From assembly GCA_003833135.1 (NCBI GenBank), contig QZLH01000497.1, forward strand, positions 9,328 through 19,919: 10,592 nt of DNA. Direction: 5' to 3'. Within the stretch, counting starts at the first letter, position 1, and each line of letters starts with the position of its first letter. This document shows positions 1 to 7,075 of the stretch, one piece after another. The notes below the pieces were generated by a model. It saw nothing but the letters and a program-made list of their open reading frames with translations. It ran no database searches and was not told the origin of the DNA. Origin of the DNA: Oehlia diaphana (lineage: Eukaryota; Glomeromycota; Glomeromycetes; Glomerales; Glomeraceae). Made by a program: the position numbers and the translations under genes.

Positions 1-258
1 GATAAAAAATACGCAATCTTGATGCCTAACTATGGATGAAAATTTCTTAAATTGTACGCAAATCAAAACTTTACTCCGTCTAATTCCACTATGATGGTGA
101 TGCATCTGTATACCCTACCCCTGTATGTATATTTCTGGGTCCTACCCATCTGCTCCAATTATTATCATTCCCAATAGATACTTGAAATCCTATCAAGACT
201 ATTGTAAAAATAAATGCAATTTAACGTATATTCTTGATCATTTTCAGTTATATCAATA
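1..258. other. Downstream flank with short open frames on both strands
   Basis: This stretch lies just past the stop codon of the minus-strand gene ending at 259. It is less AT-rich than the rest. Several short frames stay open through it. On minus, one frame runs from about 316 to 175 (peptide includes GFTNIDITENDQEY) and another from about 207 to 87 (includes NDNNWSRWVGPRN). On plus, a 46-codon frame starting near 124 includes SGSYPSAPIIII. None has a clear start plus splice signals, so I do not call a gene. They may be further exons of the gene, a decayed paralogous exon, or chance. Confidence 0.25.
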
Positions 259-326
259 TTAGTGAAACCCAGAAGACTTGATCTCTGGTGTTTTGAGGCA
301 TAGAAGTAGACCATTTGAAATTATTT
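259..326 (-). CDS. Probable terminal exon of a spliced gene of unknown function
   Basis: This is the likely last coding exon of the gene whose main exon is 398-625. It follows an AG acceptor at 328-327, continues the frame left by the donor after position 398, and ends in TAA at 261-259. It adds 21 residues (EIISNGLLL... to ...KSSGFH). The phase fits: one base is carried over from the previous exon and two come from this one. The weakness is that two other frames are also open over this stretch, so a frameshift or a different acceptor could change the C-terminus. No domain is recognised. Confidence 0.4.
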
Positions 327-397
327 CTCATACGATTAATAAAGATGTTAGTTAATTAGACAATAAAATAATAAAATATACAAAATTTTAGTCATAC
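327..397 (-). other. Spliceosomal intron, 71 nt
   Basis: Read on the minus strand, the intron starts GTATGA directly after a G and ends TATGAG. A CTAAC branch site (351-347) puts the branch adenine 21 nt upstream of the acceptor. Length and signals are typical of fungal introns. Without splicing, the upstream reading frame would run into the intron and stop at the TAA inside CTAAC, which gives a misleading tail of 16 residues on the unspliced frame. Confidence 0.6.
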
Positions 398-625
398 CTA
401 AAAATTTCTGTATCTCACCAATATCTTTTTCATATGTACAAAGGAAATCCACAATTTTGGATGAAGTTTCAAGATGAAAGAAGTCTAATTCCTTGATGAT
501 TTGAGCTGAAGTATCTTTAGTTATGGCCATACTTTTTGTTTCGTCTTTAGCATTTCTTTCGACATTAACAACTTCGACATTAATGGTCTTGCTTACTGGA
601 ATAATAATAGTAGACTCGCCTTTAG
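398..625 (-). CDS. Main exon of a spliced gene of unknown function
   Basis: This is the best-supported protein-coding stretch in the window. The minus-strand frame is open from 671 to the splice donor at 398, about 91 codons, which is unlikely by chance in DNA this rich in stop codons. The translation looks like protein: a hydrophilic lead (KGESTIIIPVSKT, then VEVVNVERNAKDETKS), then an amphipathic, probably helical part (AQIIKELDFFHL, IVDFLCTYEKDIGEIQKF). I start the exon at 625, after the acceptor ATTACAG at 632-626, which has a TACTGA-like branch site about 20 nt upstream. The first ATG in frame is at 530, but the frame reads well upstream of it, so 530 is probably internal. There is no signal peptide, membrane segment or known catalytic motif. 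Family unknown. Confidence 0.55.
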
Positions 626-1455
626 CTGTAATTAGCAGAATATTCAGTACAATATAATTGAAAGTTCTACATTAAACCTTGCAAAAAGCCAAACCTTTCT
701 TTCTAGAGAATATTTTTTTGAATTTTTTTATAGCTCTAACAAGTACAAATTATCTCATACAAACTTTATTTTATTTCAGAGAGATCTAATAAATACTTAA
801 TGATTAATTGATGAATAATAAAAGATCATCATATGATCATTTGGATTTTCTAAAACTCCCTAGCATAACTATTAAAAAAGCTTAGGCATGTGATTCATAT
901 AATATTATTAACCATCCGACCTTAAGAATCTAAAGATAAAAGCTTCAGCCTAAACTAACCCTTCTTATCTAACCTTAAGATACTTCAACGTCAATATTAT
1001 CTTCAAGGACAAGTATCTAACTTTCCTTACTTTAAGATCTTCACTTCAAAGATGATTGCTTGAGAATATGATGAAATTTTATAAATGTTAATCATAAAAG
1101 TAAAAACAAATTCTTTTAAATTAATAAAATTAGAGTAATTATTTTATTAAAATAGAATGTAATATTAATTAAATAATAAAATTTATTCAATTTTGATTTA
1201 TTAAAATACCTTAATTTAAAATAAATTATTGTAAATAATGAGTACTATCAGTATTCCCATCTATTTTTAATGGTATGGTTCATTTATTTTGATAATGTTA
1301 AACGTCTTCACCTAATTTATTAATAAGACTATATGACTTTCTTATTACTTTATAATATAGACTAGTTTTTGCTTTTTTAAAAGGAAAGGTAGCATTAATT
1401 AGGCTGTTAAAATAACAGTTGCAATTTAGTTTATTGAACTAATATTATTGCTTAC
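626..1455 (-). other. Putative long intron or gene-free spacer
   Basis: If the upstream exons are real, this is an 830-nt intron with a GTAAGC donor at 1455-1450 and an ATTACAG acceptor at 632-626. That is long for a fungal intron, so part of it may be an old insertion. No protein-like frame is visible inside. Between 914 and 1040 a motif close to ATCTAACCTTAAGATACT recurs three times, about 50 bp apart and diverged. The rest is simple AT-rich sequence. Confidence 0.25.
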
Positions 1456-1482
1456 TTGATATTTCTACAGGTTTCATATTTT
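1456..1482 (-). CDS. Possible 27-nt micro-exon
   Basis: On the minus strand a CTCACAG acceptor (1489-1483) is followed by 27 nt and a GTAAGC donor (1455-1450). Read in phase 1 it gives ENMKPVEIS plus one base, which joins in frame to the main exon at 625 (…EIS-T-KGEST…) and to the exon at 1734-1695. The fit of phase at both ends is the main argument. Such a small exon could still arise by chance, and no homologue is known to me. Confidence 0.25.
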
Positions 1483-1694
1483 CTGTGAGTTTTATTTTAA
1501 AGATTTATAGTTATTGTAAAGAAAATAAGCCAATTATTTATTTTAAAAAAATTTGTATTCTTGGTATTTGGTAATGTAAACATGAAAAGAAAGTTTAAAT
1601 AATAGCTTAAATAATATGTGATAAATATTTAAATAGATCAGTTATCACAAAATACGCTGTATGTAACAAAATTACATGCTCAAAAATCACATAC

Positions 1695-1734
1695 CTGAGC
1701 TTTTTTTGATGGTGTTACTGGGAAAGATGACTTT
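1695..1734 (-). CDS. Possible 40-nt upstream exon
   Basis: On the minus strand this runs from an ATATTAG acceptor (1741-1735) to a strong CAG/GTATGT donor (1697-1689). It encodes KVIFPSNTIKKSS plus one base, in phase with the micro-exon at 1482. Two other frames are also readable over the same DNA (one gives SLVYAKFGAILESHLS), so the frame and the left edge are uncertain. The donor is the most convincing part. No start codon for the gene could be placed further upstream. Confidence 0.25.
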
Positions 1735-2116
1735 CTAATATTGCGCCAAATTTTGCATATACCAACGATTGATTTTCTGAATAACATATATAATGGTAAA
1801 CTTAGTTTTTTTTTGCTTTACTTATATAAAGTAGATAAAAAGATTCATTATCTAGGAGCCTTTTCTATTTATATGATTTTAATGGTTTAAGGATATATTT
1901 TGAAAGCTTGAATATATAGGGAAAATTTCAAGAATAAATTATATGATGCAACACATTCTATATAGTAAATCAACTTGTAAATATATTGTATTTAATGACT
2001 TAATGTATCTTAGCTTAAATTTGTATTTTTGTTTATATTATTTTTTACTGTCTTAACTATTAATCTGCTATTTTTCATATAACAAATTAACAATGCCATT
2101 ATGTAGCTATGATTGC
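1735..2116. other. AT-rich stretch without recognised features
   Basis: No RNA gene, transposon end or convincing exon is seen. A 29-codon minus-strand frame from an ATG at 2099 is within what chance gives at this base composition. The 5' part of the gene described at 259-1734 could lie here, but I cannot define it. Confidence 0.3.
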
Positions 2117-2511
2117 AAACTTAATTTGTGATTCAGATAAGAATGAGTGAGCAATTTTGCGATTCCCAATTATGGGTATTCTTACATATGTAAATCCATT
2201 AATTTTCAGCCAAATCATTTGAAATTTTTACTGAAAAAACTTTAAGATTGGCTCTATCATATTTAAATATTTAATATTCTATTTATAACAACTTTAAATT
2301 TCAAAAATAATTTACAAAATAGGAGTAATAAGAAATAAAAAAAAATTAAAAAGAATTTTTTTACAAATTTTTTTAAAAAAATGCTAGGTTTATATTCAGA
2401 ATATATAATTTTATGGAGTTTGATCTATTTTTAAATTTTTAAAATTAATATTTAATTTGTAATTTATGTAAAAATAAGAAAATAATTTGAAAAAAATAAA
2501 AAAAACTTGTT

Positions 2512-2645
2512 TTTGCAATTATCTTGTGATTCAGTAATTCAATTTTAATAAACATTTTTTTATTATGTAGTTCTTCAAATTCTCTACATAATAAAATAAA
2601 GATCATTGAAATTGGACTAATAGATAGTGAGATAATTGCAAAAAA
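2512..2645. repeat. Hairpin unit A inside the fold-back element
   Basis: The left half (TGCAATTATCTTGTGATTCA… to …TTATTATGTAG) is the inverted copy of the right half (CTACATAATAAAATAAAGATC… to …GATAATTGCA), around a short loop near 2571-2583. It shares its arm sequence with units B and C, so this hairpin was duplicated within the element. Confidence 0.7.
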
Positions 2646-2688
2646 TGATTTTTTTCAGAGGACAGCTACATTTATCTAATATGTTCTG

Positions 2689-2843
2689 AAAAAAATCATT
2701 TTTGTGATTATCTCATGATCTATTAGTCCAATTTTAAAGATCTTTTTTTTATTGTGTAGCTCCTAAAGCTTTCTACAAAATAAAAAAAAAACTTTAAAAT
2801 TGGACTAATAGATTATGAGATAATCACAAAAAATGATTTTTTT
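2689..2843. repeat. Hairpin unit B inside the fold-back element
   Basis: An inverted repeat with arms containing ATTAGTCCAATTTTAAAG (left) and CTTTAAAATTGGACTAAT (right), exact complements over that part, around a loop near 2760-2772. The 43-bp spacer between A and B is itself bounded by TTTTTTTCAGA and TCTGAAAAAAA, so A and B also mirror each other. Confidence 0.7.
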
Positions 2844-2856
2844 ATTTACTTAAAAT

Positions 2857-3177
2857 TTACCATATATCACGGGCCATAGTACCCCCCCTATACATAGTAT
2901 CCCTCTTGAAAAATTTCATAGAATTGTATAGTACCCAGGGGGATATTTTACAATTATCTCGTGATCCAGTAATCAGATTTAAGCCATCTTTTTTTTGTTT
3001 GATAGCTCTCATTGAGCTCTTCAAAATAAAAAAAAGATCGTTCAAATTAGACTGGTAGAACGTGAGATATTCGCAAAAAATGGAATTTTTAGGCTTTATT
3101 TAGTACCTGGGAGTACAGGGTCAAACCCCCGATTTTTGCAAGATACCCAGGGTACTGTGGCCCACTATATATGGTAA
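2857..3177. mobile_element. 321-bp TIR element containing hairpin unit C
   Basis: The ends are 28-bp inverted repeats matching at about 24 positions: TTACCATATATCACGGGCC at left, and on the minus strand TTACCATATATAGTGGGCC at right. The G+C-rich ends with runs of C or G (2882-2888, 3125-3129) stand out from the AT-rich surroundings. Hairpin C (about 2949-3083) lies inside and resembles units A and B. No transposase is present. A 62-codon minus-strand frame (3045-2857) lies wholly inside this repeat and is not treated as a gene. Confidence 0.55.
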
Positions 3178-3513
3178 TTAGTGATTTTCTCTATTGGTAC
3201 ATAGAATACAAATTAAATATTAATTTTAGAAGTTTAAAAATAGATTGCACTTTTCTAAAAACATATATTCTGAACATAAATTAAGCATTTTTTTAAAAAA
3301 ATTCATGAAAAATTTTCTTGAATTATTTTTGATTTCTTATTACGCCTATTATACAATTATTCTTAAACTTTTAAGCTTTATAAATATTACATTAAATATT
3401 CAGATATGATAGAGCCAATCTTAAAATTTTTTCAGCAAAAATTTTAAATGATTTGGCTAAAAATTGATGGATTTATACATGTAAGGACACCCACATTTAG
3501 AATCGTAAAATTA

Positions 3514-3713
3514 CACAGGTTAAAATACTAAAAATTAGCAAAAAAAATAGCATGAAAAGCAGTGACTATTTTTGGCTATTTTTGGCTATTTTTGGCTATT
3601 TTTGGCTATTTGCAAATTAATTTATACTATTTGTAAATAATTTATACAAATTTGCGAATAGTTTATGCAATTTGTGCCATTTTTTTTGCCTATTTTTGCT
3701 CATTTGACATGTG
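3514..3713. mobile_element. 200-bp MITE, copy 1, with TTA target-site duplication
   Basis: It starts CACAGGTTAAAATAC and ends GACATGTG, with imperfect inverted ends of about 40 bp that also include GGCAAAAAAAATGG-like blocks. TTA flanks it on both sides (3511-3513 and 3714-3716). The other arm of the surrounding palindrome keeps the uninterrupted site (TTG followed by CTCACTCATTC), which proves insertion at exactly this point. The interior has a 10-bp tandem repeat, GGCTATTTTT (3564-3610). CAC-type ends with a 3-bp duplication recall CACTA/CMC elements, but TTA also suits PIF/Harbinger, so the superfamily is undecided. Confidence 0.8.
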
Positions 3714-3751
3714 TTACTCATTCATTTTTATCTGAATCACGAATTAAGTTT

Positions 3752-4025
3752 TTTGCTTGAAGTTTTGCAAATAAAACAATATTCCAACTTATCTTGGGAA
3801 TACACTTCACTAATTTGGGAACTTATTTCCATTCTTACAGTTAGTGTTCTTTATGAATCAAATTGAATCAAATGATTCAAATCAGGTTAGAGTATGGCAT
3901 AGCCCATTTATATCTAGCTTGATGACAGTTATATATAATATAGTCAACTTTACTTTATATGAGATATTACTTAAAGAAGTAGTCATAGCTACTATATAAT
4001 TGAGATTGAGATTGATATTAGTATA
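3752..4025. other. Spacer without recognised features
   Basis: AT-rich DNA between two transposon-like elements. It has a few short direct repeats (GAATCAAATTGAATCAAATG near 3856, and GATTGAGATTGAGATT near 4002) and no gene-like frame. Confidence 0.3.
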
Positions 4026-4197
4026 TACATACCACCCAAATTATTTTGGGCTGTCATAATTATAAGTAAAATTCCAAATTCAATTATAATATCCCAAATT
4101 ATTTTGGCACTTTATATAGTACATTATATATAAACTGATAAATTATAACATCCCAAATTATAATTATAGCATTTCAAAATAATTTGAGTAGCATGTA
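4026..4197. mobile_element. 172-bp TIR element with repeated CCCAAATTATTTTGGG motif
   Basis: The left end reads TACATACCACCCAAATTATT and the minus strand of the right end reads TACATGCTACTCAAATTATT, followed by a further match ending in CATAATTA or TATAATTA. The near-palindromic block CCCAAATTATTTTGGG or close variants occurs about four times, at both ends and twice inside (near 4092 and 4151). The flanks are TATA-rich and no target-site duplication can be called with certainty. Non-coding and MITE-like. Confidence 0.55.
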
Positions 4198-4439
4198 CTA
4201 TAGATTAGTAGTTAATATGATTTCACAAAAAATATGATTGAGATTAATTTTAATTTCAGTTGATTATAATTGAAATTCTATATAAAATTTTAATTTTACT
4301 CATTGAATAAGATTAGAATAAGGTTTTAACTTCTTTACCGCACTTTAAGTGAATTGAAATTATTATTATAATTTTATTATTTTTTCTTATTAAAAATAAA
4401 AAAAAGACTTGAAGAATTAAAGTATAAATATAAAGTTAC

Positions 4440-4639
4440 CACAGGTCAAAATACTAAAAATTGGCAAAAAAAATGGTGCAAAAAGCAGTGGCTATTTTTG
4501 GCTATTTTTAGCTATTTTTAGCTATTTTTAACTATTTGCGAATTAATCTATATTATTTGTAAATAGTTTATTACAAATTTGTGAATAGTTTATGCAATTT
4601 GCACCATTTTTTTGCCTATTTTTGATCATTTGACGTGTG
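4440..4639. mobile_element. 200-bp MITE, copy 2
   Basis: This has the same length and orientation as the copy at 3514-3713, and I estimate roughly 90% identity by eye. It starts CACAGGTCAAAATAC and ends GACGTGTG. The inverted ends extend to GGCAAAAAAAATGGTGCA at left, with the near-exact complement TGCACCATTTTTTTGCC at right. The 10-bp interior repeat is present with GGC changed to AGC or AAC. The flanking triplets are TAC at left and ATA, then C, at right, so the duplication is no longer clear. Non-coding. Confidence 0.75.
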
Positions 4640-4740
4640 ATACATCTAATTTAGAGAATATTCAATTATATATGAAAGGATGCTGAAATTTTTTTTTTGA
4701 TTTTTAATAATTTGAATTATACATACCTAAGGTTAAGAAT

Positions 4741-4975
4741 GGTGCTGCAAATAAGCAATTGCAGAATAATTGTGATTTATGGTATTGCAAAATATTGCAA
4801 ATTTTTAAACCTAAATATTCACAATTCCGCAATCTGCAATTATCTGCAATTTTGCAAATATTTCGCAATTTCACAATTTTGCAAAGTACCGCAATTCAAT
4901 TGCAGAATAATTGTAGAATTGCAAAACATTTTGAAATATTTGCAGAATTGCAGGTATTTGCAATTTTATAATATT
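4741..4975. repeat. GCA-rich interspersed motif array (TTGCAA / ATTGCA)
   Basis: Within about 230 bp the plus strand has about 17 GCA triplets, mostly as TTGCAA, CTGCAA, CCGCAA or TCGCAA, where about one or two would be expected at this composition. An 18-bp block, CAATTGCAGAATAATTGT, occurs exactly twice (4756-4773 and 4897-4914). Spacing is irregular, so it is a motif cluster rather than a clean tandem array. Confidence 0.6.
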
Positions 4976-4989
4976 TATTATTGAAGCAA

Positions 4990-5430
4990 TTCCAAAAAAA
5001 ATGTTGTGAAATATTTTTTTAATTAAAAATACTTTGAAAAAACATTTTGTAACATTTTTTCTTTAAATTAATTAAAAAATGTTGCAAAATATTTTTTTTA
5101 ATTAGATATACTTTTAAAAAATATTTCGCAATATTTTTTCTTTAAATTAATTAAAAAAATGTTGCGAAATATTTTTTTAATTTAATATACTTTAAAAAAA
5201 TGTTTCGCAACATTTTTTCTTTAAATTAATTAAAAAATGTTGCAAAATATTTTTTTAATTAAATATACTTTGAAAAACATTTTGTAACATTTTTTCTTTA
5301 AATTAATTAAAAAACGTTATGAAACATTTTTTTAATTAAATATAATTTGAAAAAACATTTTGCAACGTTTTTTTATTAAATTAGTTGAAAGACGTTACAT
5401 AAACATTTTTTTATTAAATCAGTTCAGTAA
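4990..5430. repeat. Tandem array of six ~78-bp hairpin units
   Basis: A unit marked by ATGTTGCRAAATATTTTTTT recurs with its GTT at 5003, 5081, 5161, 5239, 5316 and 5394, a period of 77-80 bp. Each of the first five units folds on itself: GTTGCGAAAYAT at left is complementary to ATGTTTCGCAAC about 45 bp later, with TTTTTTAATTAA-type sequence between. The third unit is an essentially perfect hairpin. The last unit is degenerate and has lost its right half. Confidence 0.75.
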
Positions 5431-5550
5431 ACTAGTGCTAAAACTAATCAGGTGAATTGTGGAATTGCAAATTACTAATCGTAATTCAACTCTAAAATCT
5501 GCAATATTGCAGATTTAATCAATCAATTGCGGCACCATCCTTACCTAAGA

Positions 5551-6051
5551 TTGCTTGTCTAAATTCTACGATTGGTGCTAAATGAATAAATGAATTACAT
5601 GCTTGAAAGATTAGCCAAAATTATGGTATAATGCTGGCCAAATTTAAATGCAGATTTATATCAAAATACTGTATCACCTAACATGATATTTTTTTTATCA
5701 CATTTTAAGATCTAGAAAGACAACCAAATAGGTACAAAAAGGTAAGTACTTTAATATAAAATTTGATATCCAATCAGACATAGGAGGTTAATATTGTCAA
5801 TATATAATTTAAATTACAAGTAGAGTAAAAACAGGAAGAAAAGAGAAATAGTTGGGTTAAAATGTGAATGGTATTTAGATTATAACATGGTAACAAAATC
5901 ATACATATGAGAAAAATGCAAATACCAAGAAAAGTATAAATATATAGCTAAAATGTGAATAGAGATAACATCAAAATAAAAAGAGTAGATTAAAGAGTAG
6001 TAACCAGGTTATGTATTCAGATTAAAGCGTGATGATCAGGTCATAGTTATT
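5551..6051. other. AT-rich stretch with degenerate traces of the 19-bp repeat
   Basis: No gene is recognised. From about 5855 on, fragments resembling the 19-bp unit appear singly (TTTAGATTATAACATGGTA near 5874, CAGATTAAAGCGTGATGAT near 6019), so the array once extended further left or has been scattered. The first 300 bp show nothing identifiable. Confidence 0.35.
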
Positions 6052-6201
6052 AGATTATAGCATGATATTTAGGTTATAGTGTGATATTTAGATTTTAGTG
6101 TAATATTTAGATTATAGTGTGGTATTTAAATTATAGTGTAATATCTAGATTATAACATGATATTTAGACTATAGCATGGTATTTAAATTATAGCGTGATA
6201 C
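6052..6201. repeat. 19-bp minisatellite, eight units
   Basis: Seven complete units and one partial unit of exactly 19 bp follow each other, with starts at 6052, 6071, 6090, 6109, 6128, 6147, 6166 and 6185. The consensus is AGATTATAGYRTGATATTT. Nearly all differences among units are transitions (one A/T change in unit 3), and they concentrate at the position pair that is CG in the last unit and TG or CA in the others. No function is evident. Confidence 0.85.
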
Positions 6202-6243
6202 TATAACCTAGTCTAAGTAGAATACCACATTTCAATATAATTA

Positions 6244-6797
6244 TATTAAAGTGTGATATCCCACTATAAGTAATTTGCATATATTAGAAAATAAATTGAT
6301 AGACTAGTAATTTTTAGCATAAAAATAGGCATTTCTTATAAGCAATATAATATTAAGTTTATTCATATCTAACTGCTTTGCAAAATTAATAATAGTTCTT
6401 ATTTGTTGTAACTTAAAAAGATTTTTAGATTCTCTGTGTTTACTTGTTTTTACATGATTCTTAATACTTTCTAGCCAATATCTTGTTATTTCAGTTACAA
6501 ATATTATCTTTTCATTTCTTTTCTTACATAAAATGCAAAATAATACAACCTTATTGTCTATTACTTCTTTTTTTAACTAAAGATATATTTTAAACCAATT
6601 TTAGTTTAATACTTTGTGACTATGAAATCTTTTAATAGGTACTTCTTCTGTATCTAAACCTATCTAAAGATATTTCTCCTTAGTTTTCTTCTTGGTTTTT
6701 TTTTGTGATAAACTTAGTTTTCCTCTTTTTTATTTGTTGATTCAGCAAAAGAAAAAAACTGTTTTAAATTATTTTTTCTATTTTTAGAACTACTCAT
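6244..6797 (-). pseudogene. Decayed BED-type zinc-finger (hAT-derived) protein gene
   Basis: An ATG at 6797 opens 27 codons (starts MSSSKNRKN) ending at TAA 6716-6714. A one-base frame change near there brings in a second frame with protein-like sequence down to about 6244, broken by in-frame stops at 6666-6664, 6603-6601, 6579-6577 and 6306-6304. The longest clean part (6576-6307, 90 codons) contains FCILCKKRNEK, RYWLESIKNHVKTSKH and NFAKQLDMNKLN. Two cysteines (6537, 6528) and two histidines (6456, 6438) form C-x2-C…H-x5-H, as in the BED/TTF-like fingers at the N-terminus of hAT-transposase-derived proteins (ZNF862-like or KIAA1586-like, DUF4371 context). The catalytic part is absent: similarity ends about where sequence related to the 19-bp array begins. 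Clearly non-functional as written. Family assignment is from motif recognition only. Confidence 0.7.
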
Positions 6798-6883
6798 TAT
6801 TGATTAAAGGCTTTTAAAGTAAATAAAACAAAGAAAATGATAAAAAACTAAGCAAAAAACAAAAAAAAATTGATTTTTAATGA

Positions 6884-6940
6884 GATTATCAAATTACACA
6901 AAATAAAAATTATTTATTAGATTATCAAATTACACAAAAT
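6884..6940. repeat. 21-bp direct repeat
   Basis: A 21-bp block, starting GATTATCAAATTACAC and ending in AAAAT, occurs exactly twice, at 6884-6904 and 6920-6940, 36 bp apart. It lies just upstream of the pseudogene's start. It may be an insertion footprint or a short tandem duplication. Confidence 0.6.
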
Positions 6941-6973
6941 TTAAATTATTATCAAAGATGATCTTGTACATAT

Positions 6974-7075
6974 AGAATAAATTTTATGCATATAGAAAAA
7001 TTTTTGCATATATAGAGCAAATTTTATGCATATGAGAAAATTTTTATGCATATAACGTAAATTTTGCGCTATATA
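6974..7075. repeat. 20-bp tandem array, five units
   Basis: The units start at 6974, 6994, 7014, 7035 and 7055, with a period of 20-21 bp and a consensus close to AGAAWAAATTTTATGCATAT. The GCATAT core is kept in four units and is GCTATATA in the last. Non-coding. Confidence 0.7.

Larger units (their letters stand above)
2117..3751. mobile_element. Large nested fold-back (palindromic) element
   Basis: The left arm (2117-2470) and right arm (3197-3751) are inverted copies. For example, the minus strand of the left arm reads ATGATAGAGCCAATCTTAAA, found on plus near 3406. The arms pair end to end from AAACTTAAT outside to TACATARA inside, with many point differences. The right arm is longer only because a 200-bp element was inserted at 3514-3713. 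The centre holds three hairpin units and a smaller TIR element. There is no coding capacity. Long terminal inverted repeats without a transposase suggest a fold-back or MULE-like non-autonomous element, but no clear target-site duplication was found, so the family is open. Confidence 0.7.
4726..5550. mobile_element. About 825-bp TIR element filled with tandem arrays
   Basis: The left end reads CCTAAGGTTAAGAATGGTGC. The minus strand of the right end reads TCTTAGGTAAGGATGGTGCC, and both continue into GCAA-rich sequence. This inverted pair encloses two different repeat arrays, at about 4741-4975 and 4990-5430, plus a second GCAAT-rich stretch near the right end (5459-5530). No transposase frame is present. 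The 95- and 70-codon plus-strand frames near 4697-4984 are products of the GCA-rich repeat, not genes. No target-site duplication was recognised. Confidence 0.6.

Noticed and set aside
348..530. A 60-residue protein starting at the ATG at 530
   Set aside because: The frame is open and protein-like well upstream of this ATG, and its last 16 codons fall in an intron with good GT, branch and AG signals. The real exon is longer at its 5' end and shorter at its 3' end.
2010..2099. A 29-codon minus-strand frame from an ATG at 2099
   Set aside because: The length is within chance expectation for this composition and it has no motif or splice signals.
2857..3045. Minus-strand 62-codon frame
   Set aside because: It is contained in the 321-bp TIR element and crosses hairpin C, so its sequence is explained by the repeat.
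4697..4984. Plus-strand open frames of 95 and 70 codons
   Set aside because: They lie almost wholly in the GCA-rich array and repeat CK, LQ and NC-type residues as the motif dictates. The two frames overlap and neither looks like a protein.
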